A stretch of 32,384 bases of DNA from a bacterium (GCA_004558955.1 SFZC01000006.1:1-32384), one strand, 5' to 3'. Counted from the first letter of the stretch, positions 10,501 through 18,496 are shown. Notes: generated by a model from the letters alone, not told the origin. Numbers and translations: made by a program.

Positions 10501-10771
10501 AAGAAGTTGAGGTCATATATGTTAAATTTTCAACCCCGTTCAACTTGTTTTCCAAAACAGTTGCAACCGAAGACTCAATAACTTCAGCACTTGCACCTTG
10601 ATATGATGCTGAAACCGACACCTGTGGCGGTGTTACATCAGGGTAACTTTCCTGTTTCAATCCAAAGTAAGAAATGACACCGACAATAACGATACAGATT
10701 GATATTACCAGTGCAAATCTCGGCTTTTGAATAAAAAAGTACAACTTATCTTTATCAAATATATTTTTCAT
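7511..10771 (-). CDS. RND multidrug efflux pump, inner-membrane subunit (HAE1/AcrB-like)
   Basis: 1086 residues, slightly longer than AcrB (1049). A first transmembrane helix (about 18-38) precedes a large periplasmic porter/docking domain; TM2-6 begin at about 350 and the second half repeats the layout, with a further helix block at the C terminus. The proton-relay residues are present: the Asp-Asp pair in VGVVVDDAIVVIENV (about 416-417) and the lysine in GLAAKQSILIVEFA in the second half. The pump should use the proton gradient to expel hydrophobic compounds. Its ATG shares one base with the adaptor stop (TAATG), and tolC follows after 4 nt, so the three are translated together. An insertion of about 30 residues near 515-545 after TM6 probably explains the extra length. 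The substrate cannot be told from sequence. Confidence 0.95.
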   Translation of the reverse strand: MKNIFDKDKLYFFIQKPRFALVISICIVIVGVISYFGLKQESYPDVTPPQVSVSASYQGASAEVIESSVATVLENKLNGVENLTYMTSTSYDGSYSLTMYFKVGSDKNINLMNVQNRIQQVQSQLPEDVQRTGVTAVSKSSGSGALILTLYPEYGNWSQLDLTNYGSIYIKDELKRVEGVADVDVHGAGNYSMRIWLDPQKMAGLNVSTSELKTAISTQNTQVTAGSLGALPTDEAQALQMTLKTRGRLSDVKDFENIIIRSNMDGSNVRVKDVARVELGAESYSNLGLVNGKPSAVIVISQLPDANIINLSKAVHAKIDELNSRMSNGIKIITIKDNAEYIEESMHEVEFTILLTGIIVVLIIFLFLGDWKATLVPCATIPVSLIGTFAVLKALGMSINLLSLFALVLAVGVVVDDAIVVIENVKRHLDEGKSAIIATQLTMEEVGASLVAMAMVLMAVFVPIIFMGGMTGVMYKQFAVCIAVSIAVSAICALTLSPAMCSHFLGNDEKNVEKIGTSKISICEHFKHIGERISRKTQIVVDWFNGLFNKVEDFYIEYVTKFVNDKKLVFIVYSLVVVLTVVSYCFISKGFIPDEDQGVLVSQITLPDGASLSRTEEVARRFVEQVKDIDGVDADKLTIFGGMGATNTAYAIISLDSYADRKVGPISFVKRKIEGRATNLSHTAILSKIRQVAGGMKEASIIVFSPPAIDGMSMMGGFEFQMLSQGEYTSQEMEAWASKLISAANQNSTLSNVNTTFQANVPQYIVDIDYAKAMAQNVDLQELYTTLSSMLGTYYINDFNKYGRVFKVEIQAESNFRNKTTDLEGIYVKNRNGVQVPVLSIIKLEQTVGTASISRYNQYESVQIQGQQASGKSSGEAMSAMESVAKSVLPSDMTFDWSGTSAQEREASGQTMMIISFALVFVYLFLVALYESYTIPVAVLLISPIAALGALIFQMMINQSFDIYSQVGMITLIGLAAKQSILIVEFAKEEHEKNGLSVRDAAIKAAKLRFRAIMMTELAFIIGVLPMIFASGAGANSRISVGSTVFGGMVAACTLGAALTPAFYVIVQEFVDKFPKKEITEKDLEI

Positions 10772-11967
10772 TATTTACCTGCCGATTTTGATTGTTTTTT
10801 CTCATACTCTTTTTGCGAAATTGCAGTAACTTTTTGACCTGCCGCTTTTACCTGTTGAATACCTGATACAACGATTTCATCAGACTTGTTCAAACCGCTT
10901 TCTACAATCCAATTATTGTCTATCGCATCCGAAATTTTTATGTCTTTTCTGATAACAGTCAAGGTTTTGTCGTGTTTATTTTTAGTCTTGTCAACAGCCC
11001 AAACATAATACCCGCTCATAGCATCACCTTTTGTGCAAGATTGCGGAACCGTCAAATAAGACACCTTTTTAGGAGCAACTATAGAAACCTTCATATAATC
11101 TCCCGGAACAAGCCACCCCTTTTTATTATCAAACACTGCTCTCATCTGAACGGAACCCGAATTTTGGTCAATTTGGTTATCTACAAAATTAACAGTTCCC
11201 ACTTTTGTGTACCAAGTTCCGTTATCAAACTGCACCTTCACCTGAGCATCTTTAAATTTGTCACTTGCTTTCAATAGTTTAACAAAATCATTACTTCTCA
11301 AACTAAATGAAACATAAACGGGGTCATAACTTGAAATATTAACCAAAGCACCTGAAGTTGCCGTAACATAGTTACCCTCGGTAATTTTAACCTTACCGAT
11401 ACGACCTTCAACAGGTGATTTTATTGTGGTATAACTCAAATTTACTCGAGCAAGCTCAAGACGTTGTCTTGCAGAATCCAATAACGCACTGTTCTGATTA
11501 CGAGTTGCCAAACTTTCATCAACATAAGAATGGCTGACCAAATCCTCTTTGATAAGTGCATTTGCTCTGTTTAATTCCTGTTGAGAATTTTTTAATAATG
11601 CACTGTATTGATTTACGGTTGCCTGAGCATTATTAACTTCAAGTTGATATTCTCTCGGATCAATTTGGAAAATCGTTTGACCTTTATGTACAAAATCACC
11701 TTCATTAAAATATTTCTTTAACAAAAAACCTGAAACTCGTGCGATAACATCAACCGAATACTTTGCCTCAACACGTCCTGTTGATTCTGCGGTAATGTTT
11801 GTTTCTACAATTTGTGGATTGTCAATAACCACCTCTTGCGGCATAGACATCAATTTTGCTGTAATCATACCCATAATATTCCCCGACACCTTATGATAAA
11901 GAATCGGCAAAATAATTATTAATGATATAACAATTCCCCATTGTTTTTTTGTTAAATTTATTTTCAT
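10771..11967 (-). CDS. RND efflux periplasmic adaptor (AcrA/HlyD-like)
   Basis: 398 residues. The N terminus is an uncleaved membrane anchor (GIVISLIIILPILY) with no lipobox, unlike lipoprotein AcrA. The lipoyl/barrel-sandwich halves are visible (ARVSGFLLKKYFNEGDFVHKG and IKSPVEGRIGKV), flanking the alpha-helical hairpin (about 115-180), then a beta-barrel with YDPVYVSFSLRSNDF and the membrane-proximal domain with GLNKSDEIVVSGIQQVKAG-like end. It joins the inner-membrane pump to the outer-membrane channel. It is the first gene of the efflux operon; its start is set by a GGGAGA box about 5 nt upstream, and the promoter lies at 12003-12032. No TetR- or MarR-type regulator gene adjoins the operon. 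Confidence 0.93.
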   Translation of the reverse strand: MKINLTKKQWGIVISLIIILPILYHKVSGNIMGMITAKLMSMPQEVVIDNPQIVETNITAESTGRVEAKYSVDVIARVSGFLLKKYFNEGDFVHKGQTIFQIDPREYQLEVNNAQATVNQYSALLKNSQQELNRANALIKEDLVSHSYVDESLATRNQNSALLDSARQRLELARVNLSYTTIKSPVEGRIGKVKITEGNYVTATSGALVNISSYDPVYVSFSLRSNDFVKLLKASDKFKDAQVKVQFDNGTWYTKVGTVNFVDNQIDQNSGSVQMRAVFDNKKGWLVPGDYMKVSIVAPKKVSYLTVPQSCTKGDAMSGYYVWAVDKTKNKHDKTLTVIRKDIKISDAIDNNWIVESGLNKSDEIVVSGIQQVKAAGQKVTAISQKEYEKKQSKSAGK

Positions 11968-12002
11968 ACTTTCTCCCGAATGTTTTACATATTTTCTAAC
12001 AA

Positions 12003-12032
12003 ATTATAATTAATCCTAAAACTTTTTGTCAA
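12003..12032 (-). promoter_or_regulatory. Near-consensus sigma70-type promoter of efflux operon
   Basis: On the minus strand a perfect TTGACA (complement of 12027-12032) is followed after 18 bp by a perfect TATAAT (complement of 12003-12008). The start would be near 11996, giving a leader of about 30 nt before the adaptor ATG. Only the 18-bp spacing departs from ideal, so expression may be high unless repressed or modulated by the adjacent direct repeat. Confidence 0.75.
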
Positions 12033-12044
12033 TAAAACGGAATA

Positions 12045-12071
12045 TCCGTATCATTGGCATTCCGTATCATT
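12045..12071. promoter_or_regulatory. Tandem 11-bp direct repeat upstream of efflux promoter
   Basis: TCCGTATCATT occurs at 12045-12055 and again at 12061-12071, a 16-bp period. The copies lie just upstream of the -35 box of the efflux promoter and 6 bp past the stop of the TPR gene. Spaced direct repeats at this place are typical of response-regulator or other activator sites, but no partner regulator is encoded nearby. Binding is inferred only. Confidence 0.45.
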
Positions 12072-12077
12072 TAAAAC

Positions 12078-15000
12078 TCAATTTTCTTTATTTTCTTCGG
12101 ACTCAACCTGAATATTTTTCTTGCGAGAAAATAATCGTTTGAAGAAGGACTGTTTTTTAGGTTTTTCAACCTTTTTGCTTTCCTCTTCAACTTTATTATT
12201 TTCTTCTTTAACTTGGGCTTCTTCGTCCTGTTTAGGTGCTGAAATCTTTTCTTTTTTCTCCTCAGTCACAATTTCAGGTTTTGATTTGTCTTCCACTTTA
12301 ACTTCTTCAACCGTGTTTTGAGGTTCTGTTACTGTGGATTCAACAGTTTCAGCCTTTTGTTTTTTGCCGATTTTTTCTTTTTTCTCTTTTTTAACAGGTT
12401 TTACTTCCTGATTAACACTTGCTTCCTCATCTATTTTTTCAGTAAGTTGAGCGGTTTGGTCAGGTTTTATCACTTCTGTTACATTTTCTTTTGCACTCGT
12501 TTTTGCTTCTTTTTCAACAGTTTCTACAGTAGAAGGAATTTTCTCAACAGTAGAATTTTCGTATGTTTGAGTATCGGAAGTTGTCAAAAAATCTTCTTCT
12601 TTTGTGTTTTCATTTTGAACAACCTCTTCAATCTTTTCTTGTTTCTTCTTCTTTATTTTCTTTGTTTTTTCAGGTTTTTGAACATAATCTTTTTGATTTT
12701 CGCCAACCGCAAGAATTAAATTTTCCTCATTTTTTTTATTTTTTGTCTTTTTAGATTTTGTCTGAACAGGCTCTTGAACAGTAGAGTCTTCTGCGGTATC
12801 AGTAACCGTTTCATCAACAACCGCAGAAACGGCTTCATTTACTTGAATTTCTGGAGCAGTTACTTTTGGTGCATCTTCTTGTTGAACTTTTTGAGCAACT
12901 TCCGAGACTTCAGCACCTCTAATTTCAGGTAAAACTTTTTGAGTATCCGTTGTTTCAGCCTTTGCGATATTTTCTGATTTTTCTTCTACGTTTTTTGGAA
13001 TTTCAACATCTGCAACATCAACCAAAGTAGGCTCAGGCGTTGTAATTTTCTGAGTAATTGACGTGATATTGTGGGTGTCAGGAGTGATATTCACGGCAAC
13101 AGAATCAGTCGGCTGAATCTCAGATTTAACCAATTCTTTATCATTTTTTTTGCCCAATTCTTGCATTTGAGCAAGTTTTGCCATATTTTCATTGACCTGA
13201 CGCTCCGTTCTTTCTATAAACGATTCCTTTTCTGTATCTAAGAAAATAACCTCTTCACCTGCGTGAACCTCAGGTGATTTCAAGTTTTTAACATCAAACT
13301 CGTCAAGATTTACATTGGCAAATTTCTCATTTACGGGAACTTTCAAGGATTTAGAAGTTTTTGAAACATCTTCAACATAATTTTTCTTCACCGCCTGTTG
13401 TGCATTTTCTTCAACCTGTTCAATTTGAGATGATTTTTCTTGGGTTGGCACGGTGTCCGCAACTTTTGACGATGACGTTACTTCAACTGTTTCCGCTGCT
13501 TTTTGATTTTCCTCAACTGTATTTGTTGAAATTTCAGTCTGTGTTTCAGGTTCAACCAAAGCGTTTTCCTCTTTCAAAGGTTTTTCGTCTTGTTTAACTT
13601 CATCAACCGCAGGTTCTGAAACCTCTTGTATTCTGTTTGTTTCGGTAATTTCCGTAATCACCGGTTTTTCAGATTGAGTAACCGCTTCTTTAATCGAATT
13701 TAATTTTTCTTCTACAGTTTGTTCTTTTTCTTCAACCAAATCAGAAGTTTTAGAATTTAGCGAAACGTCTTTTTCAGTTTCACTTGACGGTAATTTAACC
13801 CCACTATCAGCCATCGTAAGTTCTCTAATTCTTGCATTATAAGAATCATACTGCTGAGCCGACTTTGGAGTTTCAACAGGGGCAATAATCAAAGTATCAG
13901 CATCATAAACCATAATTGCAGGATTTCCCAACTTTGTTTCGGATTTTTCGTTATTTAACGGAGAAGTTTCAGGATTTTTGTCTTTAATTTCCTCTTTCTT
14001 TTCAACAGGTTCTTTAACTTCTGTTTTATCCTCTTCTACCGTTTTTTTATCTTGTTCGATATCAGTCGGCGAGTCAACAACTACAGGCTTACGAGATTCT
14101 TTTGCTATATTTTCTTCAACAGTTTTATCAGTTTTAACCTGATTTTCTGTAGTTTTTGATGAAGTTTCGGTTTGTGTCAAAACTTCTTCTTTTACCACTT
14201 CAATAGCTGGTTTTTCAACCTTTTGTGGTATTTCTTCACTAACTTCTTCAGCCTTTTGTTCAACAATTTCTGCGAGTTTGTCAGTTTGTCCTGTGACTTC
14301 GCAGACAGTTTTATTATCTTCCTGTTGATGTGATTTTTCAGGTTCGACCATTACAGGTTTTTCCACAAGAACTTGTGACGGTACCGTTATTTCATCAGTC
14401 GGCAAAATTTGTTCATTTTTTGTTAAAGCAACAGTCGCAGAATTTTCAACGGCAAGTTTTGTTTCGTCCTGCTTATTCGCAACAGGTTCATTTGTCGGCA
14501 AAGCCTTTCTCACAACTTTATAATCAGGGTTCAAATAAACAAAATCCAATCCCAAATCATCAAAAGTCGTTCTCAACAAATCGTACTGATTGTCAATATC
14601 AAAGGAAGTCAATTTGTAATTTGCGTGTTCAAAATCTTTACTTCTGGTATCAAGAAGTGCGATAATCGGATTTTTGTATGCTTTTAGTAAATCTGATTTT
14701 GCTCCGAGCCCGTTATCTCTTGAAATTTTACTTTGCAAATAATACAAATAAGTTTCCAAAATCATTTCTTTTTGAGTAAATTTTTTAATGTCTAAATTGT
14801 AAATATCGTCCATATTGTGGTGGACTTTTTCAATATCTGCAATCGCCGCCTCGTAATTTTTCAATTTATAATAAGACAATGCTCTCAAATACAGTACTGA
14901 ATTGTAATTTGAAACGCGGCGGAACAAAAGATTAGTTGCTTCTTCAATACTTCCCTTATAGTCCTTATTCAAATATTGTGCAACGGCTTTATAATATTTA

Positions 15001-16043
15001 CTGTTATAATCGTTATTTTTCAAATTTATTGCTTTTTTAAAGTTTGAAATAGCCGCATCGTACTTATTTTCAAGCATTTCATTCAGCCCGATATAATAGT
15101 AATAAGTGTTACAATTAGGGTTATTTTTCAAGGCTTTTTGAAAGTTTTCGACAGATTTTGCAGCCAATTTTGAATCAAAAGTTTTTTCGGCTTCACGGTA
15201 GTACAACAAGCCCAAACTTGCGTAAGACTCAAAATCATTATGGTTAAGCGAAATTGCACGATTGAACGCAGAAACGGCTTCTTCGTCCTGTTCCAAACCG
15301 CTCATTACAACACCCGACAAATAGTGTCCCAAGTAGTAATTCGGATATTCTGAAGTAATTTTTGGAATAGTATAAACAGCTTCCGAGAATTTACCTTTTT
15401 CAATATCTTCAACAACTGCCGAAATATCAGCATCAACACCTTGAGCATTGAAAGTTTTGCCATATTTTTGCGGACAGTTTATTTTGGAAATTTCTTCTTT
15501 TTTCGGAGCAGGTAAATACTGATGAGAATTATATTCCATTGCTTTTTTATAAGACACTTCGTACATATTATCGTTTACGGCTTTTTGAGCGTACATTAAT
15601 TCACCGTATAACTCGCCAAGTTCAGGGTTTTGGTATTGGTCTTGCCTGTCAGCACCCAAAACAACGGCACTGATAACCTTTGTACCTGTTGCGAATTTGT
15701 CATTATCGGCTTTTATATCAACGGCTTTTTGAAAATCTGCAACGGCAAGGTCATATTTACGCAAAGCATAATATGCTTCACCACGAAGTTTATAGCCTTG
15801 ATATTTTTTAGGTTTAGCTTCTATATAGGCATTAAGATGAGGCAAAGCGGCGTTAAAATCTTTGTTTTTCATAAATTCTACAGCTATATCAAGAGTATCT
15901 CTTTTAAATTTTATTTCGTCCTGATTAACTTCTTGATTTGCTTGAACCTCGTCTTGAGAATATGCAGGCTCAAATGCAGTAACCGTACATAAACTTAAAA
16001 CCAATCCCGTAAGTAATAACCCTATCTTACCTTTTCTTTCCAT
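12078..16043 (-). CDS. Exported TPR protein with long charged low-complexity tail
   Basis: 1321 residues. An N-terminal signal peptide (GLLLTGLVLSLCTVTAFEPAYS) precedes tetratricopeptide repeats from about 45 to 480 (for example YKLRGEAYYALRKYDLAVADFQKAV and YYIGLNEMLENKYDAAISNFKKA). From about 530 to 1285 the chain is a Glu/Lys/Val/Thr/Pro-rich, probably disordered tail with many degenerate E-x-P-V and V-E-E motifs. The last 35 residues turn basic (KKQSFFKRLFSRKK), a possible amphipathic membrane or surface anchor. The protein is probably periplasmic or surface-located. A minus-strand TATAAT (complement of 16083-16088) about 40 nt upstream is the likely -10 box. Its function is not recognised; TPRs imply protein binding. 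It ends close upstream of the efflux promoter but appears to be a separate unit. Confidence 0.8.
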   Translation of the reverse strand: MERKGKIGLLLTGLVLSLCTVTAFEPAYSQDEVQANQEVNQDEIKFKRDTLDIAVEFMKNKDFNAALPHLNAYIEAKPKKYQGYKLRGEAYYALRKYDLAVADFQKAVDIKADNDKFATGTKVISAVVLGADRQDQYQNPELGELYGELMYAQKAVNDNMYEVSYKKAMEYNSHQYLPAPKKEEISKINCPQKYGKTFNAQGVDADISAVVEDIEKGKFSEAVYTIPKITSEYPNYYLGHYLSGVVMSGLEQDEEAVSAFNRAISLNHNDFESYASLGLLYYREAEKTFDSKLAAKSVENFQKALKNNPNCNTYYYYIGLNEMLENKYDAAISNFKKAINLKNNDYNSKYYKAVAQYLNKDYKGSIEEATNLLFRRVSNYNSVLYLRALSYYKLKNYEAAIADIEKVHHNMDDIYNLDIKKFTQKEMILETYLYYLQSKISRDNGLGAKSDLLKAYKNPIIALLDTRSKDFEHANYKLTSFDIDNQYDLLRTTFDDLGLDFVYLNPDYKVVRKALPTNEPVANKQDETKLAVENSATVALTKNEQILPTDEITVPSQVLVEKPVMVEPEKSHQQEDNKTVCEVTGQTDKLAEIVEQKAEEVSEEIPQKVEKPAIEVVKEEVLTQTETSSKTTENQVKTDKTVEENIAKESRKPVVVDSPTDIEQDKKTVEEDKTEVKEPVEKKEEIKDKNPETSPLNNEKSETKLGNPAIMVYDADTLIIAPVETPKSAQQYDSYNARIRELTMADSGVKLPSSETEKDVSLNSKTSDLVEEKEQTVEEKLNSIKEAVTQSEKPVITEITETNRIQEVSEPAVDEVKQDEKPLKEENALVEPETQTEISTNTVEENQKAAETVEVTSSSKVADTVPTQEKSSQIEQVEENAQQAVKKNYVEDVSKTSKSLKVPVNEKFANVNLDEFDVKNLKSPEVHAGEEVIFLDTEKESFIERTERQVNENMAKLAQMQELGKKNDKELVKSEIQPTDSVAVNITPDTHNITSITQKITTPEPTLVDVADVEIPKNVEEKSENIAKAETTDTQKVLPEIRGAEVSEVAQKVQQEDAPKVTAPEIQVNEAVSAVVDETVTDTAEDSTVQEPVQTKSKKTKNKKNEENLILAVGENQKDYVQKPEKTKKIKKKKQEKIEEVVQNENTKEEDFLTTSDTQTYENSTVEKIPSTVETVEKEAKTSAKENVTEVIKPDQTAQLTEKIDEEASVNQEVKPVKKEKKEKIGKKQKAETVESTVTEPQNTVEEVKVEDKSKPEIVTEEKKEKISAPKQDEEAQVKEENNKVEEESKKVEKPKKQSFFKRLFSRKKNIQVESEENKEN

Positions 16044-16082
16044 ATTTACCCCATTTTAAGTGTCTTATATCCTATATATTGT

Positions 16083-16088
16083 ATTATA
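16083..16088 (-). promoter_or_regulatory. Likely -10 box for the exported TPR gene
   Basis: Minus-strand TATAAT, preceded 17 bp upstream by a weak TTATTA. The start would fall about 30 nt before the ATG at 16043. It shares the short divergent spacer with the tag promoter. Confidence 0.5.
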
Positions 16089-16138
16089 CATAGAAAATTT
16101 AAATTTAATAATATTTTCAACAAATATTTACTTTATCG

Positions 16139-16144
16139 TATAAT
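16139..16144 (+). promoter_or_regulatory. -10 box of tag, giving a leaderless mRNA
   Basis: TATAAT ends only 6 nt before the tag ATG at 16151, and TTCAAC lies 17 bp upstream as a weak -35. Transcription would begin at or next to the A of the ATG. No Shine-Dalgarno sequence is present, which fits leaderless translation. Confidence 0.55.
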
Positions 16145-16150
16145 TTATTT

Positions 16151-16696
16151 ATGAAAAGATGCTCATGGGTAAACGAAAATTCAGAAATTTACGTCAAATA
16201 TCACGATGAAGAATGGGGAGTACCCAAACATGACGACCGTGATTTGTTTGAGCTTCTAATCCTTGAAGGCTTTCAAGCGGGCTTGTCATGGCTTACGATA
16301 TTAAAACGCAGAGATGAGTTTAGAAAAGCCTTTGATAATTTTGATGTGGTAAAAGTCAGCAATTATGACACTCAAAAAGTTGAAGAACTTTATCATAATG
16401 AAAGAATCATAAGAAACAAAAACAAAATAGTTTCATCAATAAATAATGCAAAAATTTTCATAAAACTCCAAAAAGAATTTGGGAGTTTTTCAAATTATAT
16501 TTGGAGTTTCACGGGCAATAAAGTAATAAAAAAAGATTATGACAAAATTCCCGTAACCACAGAACTTTCTGATACTGTATCTAAAGATTTGAAAAAAAGA
16601 GGAATGAAATATGTGGGCAGTGTAATAATTTATTCTTATTTACAAGCTATCGGAATAGTTAATGACCACGAAAAGGATTGCTTTTACAGGGAATAG
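16151..16696 (+). CDS. tag: DNA-3-methyladenine glycosylase I
   Basis: 181 residues, close to E. coli Tag (187). It removes 3-methyladenine from alkylated DNA as the first step of base-excision repair. The start MKRCSWVNENSEIYVKYHDE carries the conserved zinc cysteine (C4) and the first histidine; LEGFQAGLSWLTILKRR holds the catalytic-pocket glutamate and tryptophan; the C-terminal NDHEKDCF supplies the remaining His and Cys zinc ligands. All four zinc-snap ligands seem present. It is a single-gene unit in front of two unknown genes, with a promoter so close that the mRNA is probably leaderless. Confidence 0.95.
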   Translation: MKRCSWVNENSEIYVKYHDEEWGVPKHDDRDLFELLILEGFQAGLSWLTILKRRDEFRKAFDNFDVVKVSNYDTQKVEELYHNERIIRNKNKIVSSINNAKIFIKLQKEFGSFSNYIWSFTGNKVIKKDYDKIPVTTELSDTVSKDLKKRGMKYVGSVIIYSYLQAIGIVNDHEKDCFYRE

Positions 16697-16814
16697 AAAT
16701 TAATGAATTATTAATTTTTATTAATACTATGGAAAAAATCTTTATATTTTGTTTTAATATATTTTTGTTAGGGATTCATGGCAATTACATGCCCGCAGAA
16801 AGAATAGCAAACAA

Positions 16815-17348
16815 ATGAACTTTAAAAGTATAATAAAATCTTGTTGTGAAAGCATCGGAAAAAATAATAATCCTGCTTATGTAGTAGTAGCAATCGCAAC
16901 GGCAAAAGGTATTTTCAGACCGTTATTTACGATGGCTGATAAAAAAGAATCACAGGAAACAAAGAAATATGCAGCTTTGCGAGAAGGCTTAACAGAAGTG
17001 ATTGCAATTCCAACATATTTGTCTTGCAGTTATTTGGCAGGTAAAGGAGCACATCTTTTCAAAGACCCGATGAAAGCAAAAATGGCAAAACATAACCTAA
17101 AATTTGCAGGAGTTTGTACCGCCGCATTACTCGTAATTCCAGGGCTTTGCTCTATTGTAGTAAATCCGTTTACGGACAGAATTTTTCACAAAAATAATAA
17201 GCCTAAAGATAAATCACAACAACACTTAGATGTCATTTCGCAAACCGCAGAACAACCGATTTATCAAAAACCAACAAAAATAAACAATCAATCGCCAATG
17301 GCACAGGTAAGTATGACCAGTTTCTTAAATGCAGGAATGAAGGTGTAA
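16815..17348 (+). CDS. Hypothetical protein, 'RPxF..ADKK' family, copy 1
   Basis: 177 residues, function not recognised. It holds the block RPLFTMADKKESQETKKYAA at about 35-54, a hydrophobic segment near 62-75, a second one (VCTAALLVIPGLCSIVV) near 98-115, and a polar Gln/Pro-rich tail. No cleavable signal peptide is clear. The adjacent gene (17350-17952) has the same block at the same position (RPAFILADKKIDPQTKKFSA), so the two are tandem paralogues. Only one base separates this stop from the next ATG (TAATATG), implying coupled translation and perhaps a joint membrane complex. The ribosome-binding site is weak (AGAAAG). I believe such proteins are common in Gastranaerophilales, but this is from memory. 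Confidence 0.65.
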   Translation: MNFKSIIKSCCESIGKNNNPAYVVVAIATAKGIFRPLFTMADKKESQETKKYAALREGLTEVIAIPTYLSCSYLAGKGAHLFKDPMKAKMAKHNLKFAGVCTAALLVIPGLCSIVVNPFTDRIFHKNNKPKDKSQQHLDVISQTAEQPIYQKPTKINNQSPMAQVSMTSFLNAGMKV

Positions 17349-17349
17349 T

Positions 17350-17952
17350 ATGATATCAGCAGTTCAAAATTTAATAACAAATCCGACATTGTATAATATG
17401 ACACAAAACACGGTCACTCAAATTACCACAGAAACATGCCTGAAAGCTGTCGGACGTCCCGCCTTCATATTGGCAGACAAAAAAATTGACCCGCAAACCA
17501 AGAAATTTTCGGCAACAAAAGAATTTTTATATCAACTTACCTGCTTGGGAATTTATCTGTCCATAATAATTCCGGTTTGCAGAAAATCAGCCTTCAAAGC
17601 CGCTAAAAAGTTGTTCAAAGACGAAAAAGTATTCCAAGCTTTCAAGTCAACTAAAGAATTTTCAAACTTCTACAAGATGAACGAAAACGAAAAAATTGCA
17701 AAACTGGCAGAACTGAACAAAAACAGAGCAGACGGAGACAAGTTCACTAAAGAAAACATCAACACGGCACTTGCAAAAGGCTCAATCGAACTTGGTTCAA
17801 TGTTCGGGTCTGTTACGGGTTTGGCAATCATTGCCCCTATAGTTTCTCACCCGTTAATCCACCCGATTATGAAAAAAATTGGAATTACGGAAAATAAGCA
17901 AACAGAAGAAAAGAAACCTCAAAAACCAGCCCTACAAGCTCCAAACAAGTAA
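17350..17952 (+). CDS. Hypothetical protein, 'RPxF..ADKK' family, copy 2
   Basis: 200 residues, paralogous to the preceding gene: RPAFILADKK...TKKFSATKEFL (about 34-58), then a hydrophobic segment (LTCLGIYLSIIIPVC), a lysine-rich linker of about 60 residues that copy 1 lacks, a second hydrophobic segment (SVTGLAIIAPIVSHPLI) and a lysine/proline-rich tail. Its ATG is one base after the stop of copy 1, and a GAAGGTG box lies upstream inside that gene. Likely membrane-associated through the two hydrophobic segments. Function unknown. mscL follows after 61 nt with its own ribosome-binding site. Confidence 0.65.
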   Translation: MISAVQNLITNPTLYNMTQNTVTQITTETCLKAVGRPAFILADKKIDPQTKKFSATKEFLYQLTCLGIYLSIIIPVCRKSAFKAAKKLFKDEKVFQAFKSTKEFSNFYKMNENEKIAKLAELNKNRADGDKFTKENINTALAKGSIELGSMFGSVTGLAIIAPIVSHPLIHPIMKKIGITENKQTEEKKPQKPALQAPNK

Positions 17953-18013
17953 TTGACCTTTCTCTTTCTCCACGATAAAATTTGAAAAAAGTAATAAAAT
18001 TTTTGGGGAAATT

Positions 18014-18496
18014 ATGTTTGAAAGATTTAAAAGATACGGAGAAGAATTTAAAACCTTTGCAATGAGAGGAAACGTTATCGACATGGCTGTCGGTATAATT
18101 ATTGGTGCAGCTTTTGGGAAAATTGTGGATTCTCTTGTTAAAGATATCATAATGCCACCACTCGGTTGGCTTTTAGGCAGGGTGGATTTTTCAAAATTAT
18201 ACCTTGTTTTGCCTGATTATAACGGGAAATTCGTTCACTACAAATCCTTAGATGCCGCTCAAGCCGCAGGTGCAGTCACCATAAACTACGGAATGTTTAT
18301 CAACACAATCATCAGTTTTTTAATCGTTGCATTTGCCGTATTTTTACTGATTAAAGGCATAAATAAATTGCAAAAATTGAACTCAAAAACCTGTGAAGAA
18401 AAAACCGCAACAACAAAAGAATGCCCTTATTGCTGCTCCTCAATAGATATTCGAGCAACAAAATGCCCTAATTGTACAAGCGATTTGCAAAACTAA
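18014..18496 (+). CDS. mscL: Large-conductance mechanosensitive channel MscL with C-terminal zinc ribbon
   Basis: 160 residues. The core is standard MscL: N-terminal amphipathic helix FKRYGEEFKTFAMRGNVIDM, TM1 AVGIIIGAAFGKIVDSLVKDI, the periplasmic loop with IMPPLGWLLG, and TM2 INTIISFLIVAFAVFLLIKGINKL. The channel opens under membrane tension to release solutes during osmotic downshock. The usual C-terminal helical bundle is replaced or followed by a CPYC...CPNC pair (about 136-157; ECPYCCSSIDIRATKCPNC), a double-knuckle zinc ribbon on the cytoplasmic side. MscL with such tails is known in some phyla. The ATG follows a GGGG box. Its stop overlaps the stop of convergent prfB. Confidence 0.95.
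   Translation: MFERFKRYGEEFKTFAMRGNVIDMAVGIIIGAAFGKIVDSLVKDIIMPPLGWLLGRVDFSKLYLVLPDYNGKFVHYKSLDAAQAAGAVTINYGMFINTIISFLIVAFAVFLLIKGINKLQKLNSKTCEEKTATTKECPYCCSSIDIRATKCPNCTSDLQN

Noticed and set aside
5560..11967. Efflux operon as part of a mobile island
   Set aside because: No integrase, transposase, tRNA or flanking direct repeats; composition is like the neighbours.
12318..12719. Phe/Leu-rich plus-strand frame resembling a membrane protein
   Set aside because: It is the complement of the Lys/Glu-rich tail of the exported TPR protein; the hydrophobicity is an artefact.
16778..16807. Nine-codon ORF (MAITCPQKE) before the first ADKK gene
   Set aside because: Very short with a poorly spaced ribosome-binding site; a leader peptide cannot be supported without conservation.
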